Part shown: in pieces, positions 56,096-63,523 of the stretch
Layout: every line of letters begins with the position of its first letter
Numbering within the stretch: position 1 is the stretch's first letter
Source: Immundisolibacterales bacterium
GTDB taxonomy: Bacteria; Pseudomonadota; Gammaproteobacteria; HK1
DNA: 64,000 nucleotides
Assembly (NCBI GenBank): GCA_026712715.1
Contig: JAPOPW010000060.1
Location: 57,480-121,479 of the forward strand
Direction of reading: 5' to 3'
Notes under the pieces: model-generated
Database searches by the model: none
The model's input: only the letters and a program-made list of their open reading frames with translations
Told to the model about the DNA's origin: nothing
Program-made: the position numbers and the translations under genes

Positions 56096-56124
56096 ATGAT
56101 ATAGTTACCATATTGAATTGTAAA
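56096..56124 (-). promoter_or_regulatory. promoter of the secretin operon, overlapping a divergent one
   Basis: TTTACA (56119-56124), 17-base spacer, TATCAT (56096-56101) on the minus strand. On the plus strand TATAGT (56100-56105) is a possible -10 toward cpaA, overlapping the minus -10. The region is strikingly AT-rich compared with its surroundings. Confidence 0.65.
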
Positions 56125-56206
56125 AGACCTTGGAAGAGGAATGGGAGGTCATGGAGGAAACGGCAGGAGCCGGGCGGCCTTCGCGGTCCTGCGGGGACAA
56201 CGAAGT

Positions 56207-56242
56207 ATCGGTTTCGCGGAACGGGGGTTCCGCGAAACCGAT
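56207..56242 (+). repeat. perfect 16-bp inverted repeat upstream of cpaA
   Basis: ATCGGTTTCGCGGAAC (56207-56222) and its exact reverse complement (56227-56242) flank a GGGG loop. It lies in the expected leader of cpaA, about 60 bases before its start. There is no T-run. It could act as an RNA hairpin in the leader or a DNA operator. Confidence 0.85.
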
Positions 56243-56299
56243 GGTGTCGCCCGGCGCGGGGCCTGCGGTCCCGAGTGGTCGGGCGGGGGCGATGGGCGC

Positions 56300-56770
56300 T
56301 CCGTGATCGAGGCACTCGTTTCCTGGGCAGCGTGCGGTCTCGTCGCCGCCAGCGCGGTGTGCGATCTGCGCACCCGCCGGATCCCGAACACGATCCCCCT
56401 CGCGCTTCTCGGCCTCTTCGCGGTGTACGCGATCGCCGGCGGGGCCGGTCCGCTCACCGGCGTGTGGGTTCATTTCGGGCTTGGTGCACTGCTGCTCGCG
56501 GGCGGATTCGTGCTCTTTCTGACGGGGGGCTTCGGGGCCGGCGACGCGAAGCTGATCGCGGTGGCTGGCCTCTGGTCCGGCCCGGGCGGCGGGCTCGGCA
56601 TCTTCCTGCTCGGGCTCGCCGCGTGCTCGTTCGTCCTGTGCCTGTACTCCCTCCTGCCGTTCGATGCGACCCGCCGGCTGCGAAGGGAGCTTCCGTTTGC
56701 GGTCGCCGTCGCGCCCCCGGCTCTGGCCGTCATGATCCCCCGGGCGGTGTCGCACGGAATCCCGGTCTGA
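56300..56770 (+). CDS. cpaA: prepilin peptidase CpaA/TadV
   Basis: The 156-residue integral membrane protease has the two catalytic aspartates of type IV prepilin peptidases, in VCDLRTRRIPN and GGFGAGDAKLIAVAGLW, within about five transmembrane helices. It cleaves the leader peptides of Flp and TadE-like prepilins. The small size without an N-terminal methylase domain is typical of CpaA. The start is placed at GTG 56300 (VIEALVSWAACGLV); upstream in-frame sequence is low-complexity and includes the inverted repeat. It is 12 bases upstream of cpaB. Confidence 0.92.
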   Translation, partial: SVIEALVSWAACGLVAASAVCDLRTRRIPNTIPLALLGLFAVYAIAGGAGPLTGVWVHFGLGALLLAGGFVLFLTGGFGAGDAKLIAVAGLWSGPGGGLGIFLLGLAACSFVLCLYSLLPFDATRRLRRELPFAVAVAPPALAVMIPRAVSHGIPV

Positions 56771-56782
56771 GGAGCCCTGCCG

Positions 56783-57925
56783 GTGCAACGCTACCGTGTC
56801 GTCGTCCTGATCGTCCTCTTCGGCGTGGTGCCGGTGGTGATCGCCTTCTTCGCCGCCCTGTGGTTCCTGCAGGAAGAAGCGGCGCAGCCCGGAGCGCCGG
56901 CCCCGGAAACCGCGGTCGTCGAGGCCCCGCCGCCGCCCGAGCCCGTTTCCGAGAAGCGCACCGTGCTCGCGGCGGCCCGGAACCTCGCCGTCGGGACGTT
57001 GCTGGGGGAGGAGGACCTGACGTGGATCGACATCGATCTCGAGGTGGTCCGGGACGACCACTTCGTCCTCGGCGAGGAGACGGGCGAGCGGGTGCTCCGC
57101 GGGTACGCGACGCGTGAGCCGATTGCCGCCGGGCACCTCCTCTCGTGGCCCTCGGTGGTCGGCCCGAACCAGCGCGGGTTTCTCGCGGCGGTCCTTCGTC
57201 CCGGCATGCGGGCGGTGACGATCCGGGTCGGTCCGGCGACGAGTCACGCCGGGCTTGTCGATCCCGGGGACCGCGTGGACGTCATTCTCTCCGCGGAGGT
57301 GCAGTTCTCGGAGCAGGAACGAACGGTGCTCGCCGGCACGATCGTCGAGGACGTTCGGGTACTCGCGGTCGATCGCGTGATCGGGAACGTCGCCGAGGCC
57401 GCCGGCGGCGGGCCCGCGCTGGAGCGAACCGAAATCGTCACCGCGACGGTGGAGGTGACCCCCGAGCAGGGCGGCCGTCTGGTGCTCGGGGGGCATGAAG
57501 GCGTCCTCTCGATTGCGGTCCGGTCCCTTGCGGATGCTTCTTCCGCGATGTCACCTACGGCGATCGAGCTGAGAGACCTGCTGATCCCGGATACCGGCGA
57601 CCCGGCGGATGCGCTGGAAGAGCGTCTTCGGGCCGAGATCGATCTGCTGGAAGAACGGTTGCGCGAGGAGGAGGAGGATCGGCTCCGCCTCGAGGAGGAG
57701 GGGAGGGTTCGTCTCGAGAACGAGCTCGCGCTGATGGAAGAACGATTGCGGGCCGAGATGGAGGCTGCCGCTGCGCCGCCCGAGGACGTGCCGGAGCTGA
57801 AGACGGTACGGGTGTTCCGGGGCAGCGAACCTGCCCAGGAGATGGTGTTCGGAGTGGGTGGGCCGTTGCAGGGGGAAGAAGAGTACCCGGATGTGCCACC
57901 CGGATCCGAGCTGGAATCGAATTGA
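56783..57925 (+). CDS. cpaB: Flp pilus assembly protein CpaB/RcpC
   Basis: CpaB/RcpC is a periplasmic, inner-membrane-anchored protein that stabilises the secretin. The 380-residue product has one N-terminal TM (about 6-30), a SAF domain (RTVLAAARNLAVGTLLGEED) and the RcpC domain (GMRAVTIRVGPATSHAGLVD with the following PGDRVDVIL). An unusually charged coiled coil (about 273-330: EERLRAEIDLLEERLREEEE) precedes a Val-Phe-Arg-Gly motif near the end (TVRVFRGSEP). GTG 56783 follows GAGGAG. The coiled-coil insert is not typical and may reach toward the secretin. Confidence 0.92.
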   Translation: MQRYRVVVLIVLFGVVPVVIAFFAALWFLQEEAAQPGAPAPETAVVEAPPPPEPVSEKRTVLAAARNLAVGTLLGEEDLTWIDIDLEVVRDDHFVLGEETGERVLRGYATREPIAAGHLLSWPSVVGPNQRGFLAAVLRPGMRAVTIRVGPATSHAGLVDPGDRVDVILSAEVQFSEQERTVLAGTIVEDVRVLAVDRVIGNVAEAAGGGPALERTEIVTATVEVTPEQGGRLVLGGHEGVLSIAVRSLADASSAMSPTAIELRDLLIPDTGDPADALEERLRAEIDLLEERLREEEEDRLRLEEEGRVRLENELALMEERLRAEMEAAAAPPEDVPELKTVRVFRGSEPAQEMVFGVGGPLQGEEEYPDVPPGSELESN

Positions 57926-57943
57926 AGGCTTGAGGAGTGAAAG

Positions 57944-59146
57944 ATGAACACAGGTGAACTTTTCACCCGAGCCGTGGAGATGCTCCCGGATCCGGTAAGG
58001 GAACGGCTGGACGGCGACGCACCGCTCGACTGGGTTGTGCTCGCGGATGCGCGCCTCGGGGTCGATCTCGATCGTGCCGCGGCCTCGCACCGGCGCCTTC
58101 CCGAGCCGGTCGAGGCGCTCGTGCATCGGCTGATCCGGGACGTCGGCATCGTCCCTTCCGACGTGGCCGCCGGCGTCGACCGCCAGGGGGCGGCCATCGG
58201 GTGGGTGCACTGGGTGACCATCGAGGCGGATGGCGAGAGCTACCAGATTCGCAACGACCGAAGCGGCGAGGTGCATGCCAGGGTACGTCCGGACGCGGTT
58301 GCCGGATATGCCACCCTCGGCCTCGAGCTCGCCGCTGCGGTTCATGAAGCCTGCGAGCGCTGGATCGAGGTCGGCGTGCAGCATCGGGACACGCCGGAAG
58401 AGGAACGGAGCAACCTTGCCCGCTGCGCGGTCCGCATGTGCGCGCAGCTTCAGGTGCAGCCCGAGACGATATCCGGCCGCCCGACCGCCGCAAGCCTCGC
58501 CCGGACCCTCGAGTACGCATGGAACACGCAGGACGCCGAGGCGAGGGCGGTTCTCGCCGGGGTCCGGCTCAGCACCGCGCGTGGCGCACGCGCGCCGCGC
58601 CGCAGCTATTACGCACCGGCGACGAGTCACCATCTGCATGCCTGTGACGCGGGGGAGATGCGGTGGCTCCGGTCGCTGGCCGAACGCGCTTCGGCGGCCG
58701 AGCGTACGGGGGCGAACCCCCGCCCGGGAGCCGCGGAGCGCCGCGCCGCGCGGCCCCGGGAGGAAGCGCCGCCTGCCGCCTTCGCGCAGGACGCGGCAGT
58801 CGCGGAGACGGTCGTGGCGCCGGATCCCGGGACCCTGGTCCTCGGCTCGGACCCGGAGACGCTGGCCTCCGAATCGGAGGTCGCGGAGCTCGAGCGCGCC
58901 GCGAATCACCTGCCGGGTGCAGTCCGCAGGCGCCTCGGTGAAGCCCACGGCGCCGGAGTCAACCAGGCGCTCGCCCGGTTCCAGAATCGACGGGAGGTCG
59001 ACGGGGCGCGGATGGCCATGGAATCGGGTGACGGCCTGCCCGGCTGGCTGGTGGATCTCGCAACCGTTGCCCTGAAGGACGCGGGGGCGCAGACCCGACG
59101 GGGCTCGCGCACCGGCAGCATGCGCCTCGACCGAGAGCCGAATTGA
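57944..59146 (+). CDS. unknown protein following cpaB
   Basis: I do not recognise this 400-residue protein. It starts at ATG 57944 after a GAGGAG site, 18 bases after cpaB, so it belongs to the cpaA-cpaB unit. It has no signal peptide or membrane segment. Residues 1-235 look globular with a possible small beta sheet (IGWVHWVTIEADGESYQIRN). Residues 240-310 are Ala/Arg/Pro-rich and probably a linker. Residues 310-400 are helical (ESEVAELERAANHLPGAVRR). It may be a cytoplasmic partner of the tad machinery. Confidence 0.65.
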   Translation: MNTGELFTRAVEMLPDPVRERLDGDAPLDWVVLADARLGVDLDRAAASHRRLPEPVEALVHRLIRDVGIVPSDVAAGVDRQGAAIGWVHWVTIEADGESYQIRNDRSGEVHARVRPDAVAGYATLGLELAAAVHEACERWIEVGVQHRDTPEEERSNLARCAVRMCAQLQVQPETISGRPTAASLARTLEYAWNTQDAEARAVLAGVRLSTARGARAPRRSYYAPATSHHLHACDAGEMRWLRSLAERASAAERTGANPRPGAAERRAARPREEAPPAAFAQDAAVAETVVAPDPGTLVLGSDPETLASESEVAELERAANHLPGAVRRRLGEAHGAGVNQALARFQNRREVDGARMAMESGDGLPGWLVDLATVALKDAGAQTRRGSRTGSMRLDREPN

Positions 59147-59639
59147 GTTTATAACTAACTGATACAAAATACATTATTTCGTTTGGACCGAAGCTCTTCC
59201 CCACGAACTTACCAACTTGGGCTGTCTGGCAATCCGTGGGCGAATCGGACCTGGCTCGGGGTATCCGTTCGGTCGTGCCGGTACCTGCGCGGCAATTGTG
59301 ATCTGCGTCGCCAATCGACGTGGTGTGGCAGGCGCCTTTAGCCTCGATGCATGCCGCGTCAAGCGTCCTCATACCGGGTTGCCCGAACGGTTACGGCTCG
59401 GGGGTCGGGAAAGGCGACGAGCGCAGGGTCGGTAAGGATTCGCTCGTGCCGTGGAATTATCCGGACCCACGGGAGAAATGGCCACGCGCGGCCACCCCCA
59501 TTACTGGAGTATCCGTCGTTCCGTGCCTCCCCGAGTCCGATCCTCCACGGCACGGACGACCGGTTACTGGGCGCTCGTGAGCTCGTCGGCGGCGGGTGGA
59601 GCGACGGAGCTGGCTTGTCGGCTGACGCCCCGGATGTCG
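59147..59639 (+). other. 493-base gap at the tad/mobile-element boundary
   Basis: After the last tad gene the sequence becomes AT-rich (59148-59190) and then lacks any conserved frame until integrase-like sequence begins near 59.6-59.7 kb. No tRNA gene or attachment core could be recognised. Confidence 0.4.
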
Positions 59640-60170
59640 GTTTCGTTGTCGGCGTCGACGGTGCGCTCGGGCCAGCGCTTATCGAGCGCGCGCAGGGTCC
59701 GGCGCCCGTCAAGTTCGATGTGGAGCCTGACGACGGTTTGCCCGCCGCGCCCGGAGTCGCGCACCGCGTCCAGCCGAACGGTGCACGGCCATGGGTGTTC
59801 CGCCACCGCCGTGAGTGCAAGCCACACCGGGTCACGCTCCGCAAGCCCGGTGCCGTGAAGGCCGAAAGCGCGCCCCCCGCCGCGCTGCCTTCCTCGCCCG
59901 TGAGATGGGCGGCGGCAACTCCCTTCGCCTCCTGCTTCCGGCCCAACGCTCACGGCGTTCGCTGCCGAGCATACGGAAAGGCACTCGCCCCGATGGAAGG
60001 CGTCTACCAGAGCGGCAGCAGTCCCCAGCTACCTCGAGAGCGCCATTCTGCCCGCCCTCGGCCATCTTGGCATCGGCTCGTGTGCCCGTGTCGATGTTGC
60101 GCGCATCTTCCGCGAAAACGGACGCTGAACGCCGGGCGGCGCGAACCGCTGTCATGGAGGTATGAGGTGC
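59640..60170 (+). pseudogene. tyrosine recombinase remnant, left copy
   Basis: Parts of a P4-type integrase survive in different frames. Near 59728 the frame reads LPAAPGVAHRVQPNGARPWV then FRHRRECKPHRVTL, matching the arm-binding N-terminal domain. From 59943 another frame reads PTLTAFAAEHTERHSPRWKA and LESAILPALGHLGIGSCARV, matching the core-binding domain, and ends at a TGA at 60126. At least two frameshifts and the loss of the whole catalytic domain make it non-functional. The 59.93-60.17 kb part is closely similar to 62.45-62.69 kb in the same orientation. Confidence 0.7.
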
Positions 60171-60328
60171 CAGCAAGCACTGTGTCTCTGTCGATCGATC
60201 GGATATAGTGGACGATGGCTGCTGGCCAGTTTATGCGCGATCGGGCTCAGCAACCCGCCGAAGGTTTGCGCCTTTTGCCCAGAGAGGCGCAGAGGGGACA
60301 ACAAGGCGGCTGAAGGGGAGAGAGCGAC

Positions 60329-60778
60329 GTGGCAAGTGATACCAAGAAGCCGGGGACCGATGTGGAAGTCACGTCAGGTGCAACCCCAACCTCCGTTCCG
60401 CTCGGGCCGAAGACAACGATGGACCTATCGTGGTTGCCAGAGGAAGAACGCAAGGCCTTGCTCATGGACTACACCCGCGGAATGCTTGACGTTGGCAAGA
60501 AGGCCCAAGAGCTTCATGTGGATATTGCTGCCCTCGACAACTCGCTCAAAACAATGTCGGGGACGGCCAAGGAAGTGGCCGACGACGGAAACGCTATCAC
60601 AATTAGTCACACGCAAACTTCTTCGGTTGGGCGAACAGAAGTGATAATGGGGAATACCGACCGAGCAAGAACTGGAAAGCTGACTAAGAGCCAAACCGGA
60701 GAACATGATTGGACTCCATACTATGTGATAGGGGTTTTAATCGCGGCTGTACTGATTGCCTTGGCCGTTGCGAACTGA
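60329..60778 (+). CDS. island gene A: tail-anchored membrane protein, unknown
   Basis: The 149-residue product starts at GTG 60329 after a GGGGAGAG site. The N-terminus is polar, followed by a helical region (LPEEERKALLMDYTRGMLDV then GKKAQELHVDIAALDNSLKT) and a short beta/polar stretch. A single C-terminal transmembrane segment (about 131-149, YYVIGVLIAAVLIALAVAN) ends the protein. There is no signal peptide, so the topology is that of a C-tail-anchored inner-membrane protein facing the cytoplasm. I do not recognise the family. It is 3 bases upstream of gene B, and the base composition is clearly less GC-rich than the surrounding genes. A TATAGT -10-like box lies at 60202-60207 without a good -35. 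Confidence 0.75.
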   Translation: MASDTKKPGTDVEVTSGATPTSVPLGPKTTMDLSWLPEEERKALLMDYTRGMLDVGKKAQELHVDIAALDNSLKTMSGTAKEVADDGNAITISHTQTSSVGRTEVIMGNTDRARTGKLTKSQTGEHDWTPYYVIGVLIAAVLIALAVAN

Positions 60779-60781
60779 ACA

Positions 60782-61084
60782 ATGCTGCGCACAACTGTTC
60801 ATGCTACGGAAGAAACCGACGTGGACGCAGCAATTTACGCGTTAATTACTAAGTGTGAACGTGCGCGTCTTTCGCCTCAAGACACAACAGCAATTGCGAA
60901 CCAGTTTGAAAGCACACTTAGGTCTTTAGTCGAACGGGGACGGTCTCTTGGCTCGTCTGGAACACAAATGCAAGTCACAAGGGAGATTTCGGGAGAGCGA
61001 TACTCGATACGAATCATTTTTCGCACAGGCCACCACAAGGGACTTTTTCAAAGAATTATTGATGTCTTCCGGAGAAACGTGTGA
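60782..61084 (+). CDS. island gene B: small soluble protein, unknown
   Basis: The 100-residue product starts 3 bases after gene A. It is predicted soluble: an N-terminal helical part (DAAIYALITKCERARLSPQD) and a C-terminal beta-prone, basic part (QVTREISGERYSIRIIFRTG). No domain is recognised. The tight packing (3 bases to A, 8 to C) and shared low GC content say that A, B and C act together. It could be a linker, regulator or nucleotide/ligand-binding component, but that is a guess. Confidence 0.7.
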   Translation: MLRTTVHATEETDVDAAIYALITKCERARLSPQDTTAIANQFESTLRSLVERGRSLGSSGTQMQVTREISGERYSIRIIFRTGHHKGLFQRIIDVFRRNV

Positions 61085-61092
61085 CTCAGTAG

Positions 61093-61935
61093 ATGGTGTA
61101 TTCCCGATATTCAAACTATAGCCGTCGTCGCCCATATTCGCGCGATTTTGGACGCGAACGTGCGCGTGAGCACATCAGACAAGCTCAGCAATTGACGCGT
61201 GAGTTGGGCGGATCTGACCAAGACGTGAAAAGATACTTTTTCTCTTTATCGTCGAATCATCTGAAAGTAATTCTCGACGCATACGAAAAGGCCTACGGAA
61301 TCAAGGCAAGGGAGTATGCAGAGGAGACTCTCCCGCGCTGGCGTACCGGTAGCGTACAGATGAGTGGCATGGTGGCCAGCCGCCTCTTCAACCTGTTGCC
61401 ACCCAGAATGCCGATTGCGGAGAAATACAAGCTGACGCAGAGCCTTTGGAAGCATGTCGGTCCTAGGTCGCGGATGAGACTCAGGGTTGGTCTTGATGCC
61501 GAAGTCGAGAATGTGGTGTCCAAGGTCTACGAACACATTGAAGAAGTTGTGACCAAATATAGCATCCCGGATAATTTGGAACGACGCTTCAATTGGTTGT
61601 CTGCCGGTGATGTTCGCATCAAGCAGGATCTTCTGAACCACGTTCAACAGGCGGAAAAGTCGCTGGTAGTTGAGGGGGCGCGGAAACAGTTGCCGGTGAT
61701 GTTGCACCATATTCGCGGAAGCGAAGGGCAACACACTCATCGGCTCGCGCAGGTATTGAAGATCGGTAATCATGAGTTGGAAGTGTTGGTGGACCAGACG
61801 GCAGCCGGCGTGCAATTGGAAGACGCGGCAGAAGTGTCTAGGAAGCGGCCGGGTGTTAACTCCTCAAGACACGGATTTGGTTGGATTTGGTGGTTTGTCG
61901 CTTTGGCTGTTGTATTGTTCCTCTTGGTTCGGTAA
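61093..61935 (+). CDS. island gene C: tail-anchored helical protein, unknown
   Basis: The 280-residue product begins with a Tyr/Arg-rich segment (YSRYSNYSRRRPYSRDFGRE). A long, mostly helical cytoplasmic domain follows (SDQDVKRYFFSLSSNHLKVI, PRWRTGSVQMSGMVASRLFN, LERRFNWLSAGDVRIKQDLL). One C-terminal transmembrane segment (about 262-280, FGWIWWFVALAVVLFLLVR) ends it. Like gene A it has no signal peptide, so both appear anchored in the inner membrane by their C-termini. The frame is intact with no sign of decay, in contrast to the flanking integrase remnants. I do not recognise the family. A membrane-associated defence or stress role is possible given the mobile context. Confidence 0.75.
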   Translation: MVYSRYSNYSRRRPYSRDFGRERAREHIRQAQQLTRELGGSDQDVKRYFFSLSSNHLKVILDAYEKAYGIKAREYAEETLPRWRTGSVQMSGMVASRLFNLLPPRMPIAEKYKLTQSLWKHVGPRSRMRLRVGLDAEVENVVSKVYEHIEEVVTKYSIPDNLERRFNWLSAGDVRIKQDLLNHVQQAEKSLVVEGARKQLPVMLHHIRGSEGQHTHRLAQVLKIGNHELEVLVDQTAAGVQLEDAAEVSRKRPGVNSSRHGFGWIWWFVALAVVLFLLVR

Positions 61936-62204
61936 CAAAGTTCTGTCTCCAAGCAGCGATTCGACGAGATGGCATTTCAGTGTAGCTGGATAATGATCTG
62001 GAAGGACACTGAATTTGTGTTTCTCCCGGCTGCGGGTTGGGAGGTCGGACCCGGGCGGGTCGGGCCGCTTCGGCGGTGGGCCTCGCGGCGATGCTGGCCG
62101 TCATGCGATCCGGCCTGTCGTCTGTCTGGTGCCACGCCTCCATGGCGGTGGCGGCTTCGGTTTGCGCCGGGCGACGCGGCGCGGAACGGGCCGATATGCC
62201 GGTT

Positions 62205-62233
62205 CCACAGTCCCACCAGCGGTGGGACTGTGG
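62205..62233 (+). repeat. perfect 13-bp inverted repeat
   Basis: CCACAGTCCCACC (62205-62217) and GGTGGGACTGTGG (62221-62233) flank AGC. It is about 270 bases past gene C, within 61936-62419, a stretch with no supported gene. There is no T-run. It may be a mobile-element end, a recombination site or a weak terminator. Confidence 0.8.
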
Positions 62234-62419
62234 AGTGAGGGTCTGTCGAGCGGCGGTGGATGCGTGGCTCCCGCATCCTTGGCTGAAGGCATGTCCGGCG
62301 CCCGCTCTCGCTCTCCCGGTCGCGGTCCGGTAGCCGATCGCCCTGGCGCGGCAACGACCGCCGCGAACCTGCGGAACGGCTCCTGAATGCCGACGGCGCG
62401 CGCGCCGTCGCGCTGCTTT

Positions 62420-63371
62420 CATCGGCCGCGAGCAGGGCGACGCCAAATCCGTTCGCCTTCCTGCTTCCGGCCCAACGCTCACAGCGTTCGCCGCCGAGTA
62501 TATGGAACGGCACTCGGCCCGGTGGAATCCGTCCACACCACGGCGGCGGTCACGAACCATCTTGAGAGCGCTATCCTGCCCGCTCTCGGCCATCTCGGCA
62601 TCGGCTCGGTTTTGCGGGCCGATGTCGCCCGGTGCTTCCACAAATTCGGACGCAGATGGCCGGGAGGCGCGAACCGCTGTCATGAGATACTGCGCTCCAT
62701 GTTCGGCTGCGTCAGCCCTTTGGGCCGTTGCCTCGAAGCCGCTGACCGGGCGCCGGTCGAGGCGGGCGGGATGAGGGGCACCGTAGTCAACTTCGAGATC
62801 GTCGTGTGCTTCTCCCTCTTCCAGTCTTGCGTCCGCAACACGGGCGCCGGGACCGTTGTCGAGCCAAGCTTCCTTTGCGCCGTTGCGCTCGGGGGGTGAA
62901 CGTTCATACATGGGAGCGTGCCGTTGTCGTGGCACTTCGCGGAATCGACTGTGCTGCCGTGACGAATTGGAACGAGGCGGTGTTGAGAGCGCTCGTGTTG
63001 TGGGTCAAGCCCGCAGAGGCGACAAAGACGGCGAAGTCTCACCGGGTGCCGTTGTCGCGGCAGGCGCTGGCGGTGCAGGCCGACGCCCGGAAGGGGAACC
63101 GCGGCGCGCTGGTGTTCCCCGGCACGCGTCTGGAGGCGATGATGGTCAACGTGGTGATGACGCAGGCGTTGCGCAACGCGGGGATCGCGGCCACGGGTTT
63201 CAATCGAGCTTCAAGGGCTGGGCGCGGGAGCACGACGTAGACGAGCTACTCTCGGAGTTCGCGCTGGCGCACGTGGAGGGCTCGGTGACCGTCGCCGCGT
63301 ATGCGCTCGACGATCTGCTCAGGAAGCGCCGCCCGGTCATGCAGCGGTGGGCCGATCGTATCGTGGGATAG
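62420..63371 (+). pseudogene. tyrosine recombinase remnant, right copy
   Basis: Integrase similarity is spread over several frames. Core-binding sequence PTLTAFAAEYMERHSARWNP shifts frame near 62540 into NHLESAILPALGHLGIGSVL and ANRCHEILRSMFGCV. A catalytic-domain part follows (LVLWVKPAEATKTAKSHRVP, QALRNAGIAATGF), then another frame with SSFKGWAREHDVDELLSEFA, LAHVEGSVTVAAYALDDLLR and the usual end RRPVMQRWADRIVG. The region with the first catalytic Arg is lost, and the HGFR-type motif has become GFQ, although the terminal Tyr remains. It is inactive and is a direct-orientation relative of the left copy. Confidence 0.8.
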
Positions 63372-63523
63372 GGTTGGAGCGGCCGGCTCCCCGATCGGCA
63401 AACGAAGGCGTTCCTTCCCGCGACATTTCTGCCAGCCTACGGCGGAGCGGTGTTGATCTCCTTCACGGGGAGGCTGAGAGAGGCATGGCTTCGGTCCTGG
63501 TTGGGCGTGGTCGGTGGCATCCA

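Noticed and set aside
56025..56111. Secretin start at ATG 56111
   Set aside because: That ATG lies inside the spacer of a good TTTACA-17-TATCAT promoter, so it would not be in the transcript; it also puts a polar tail before the lipoprotein signal.
59564..59953. 129-codon minus-strand frame in the left integrase remnant
   Set aside because: The plus strand matches the arm-binding domain of tyrosine recombinases (GVAHRVQPNGARPWV); the minus frame has no recognisable feature.
62387..63240. Two separate plus-strand genes (170 and 144 codons) in the right integrase region
   Set aside because: Each contains fragments of the same integrase in different frames, so they are parts of one broken gene rather than independent genes.
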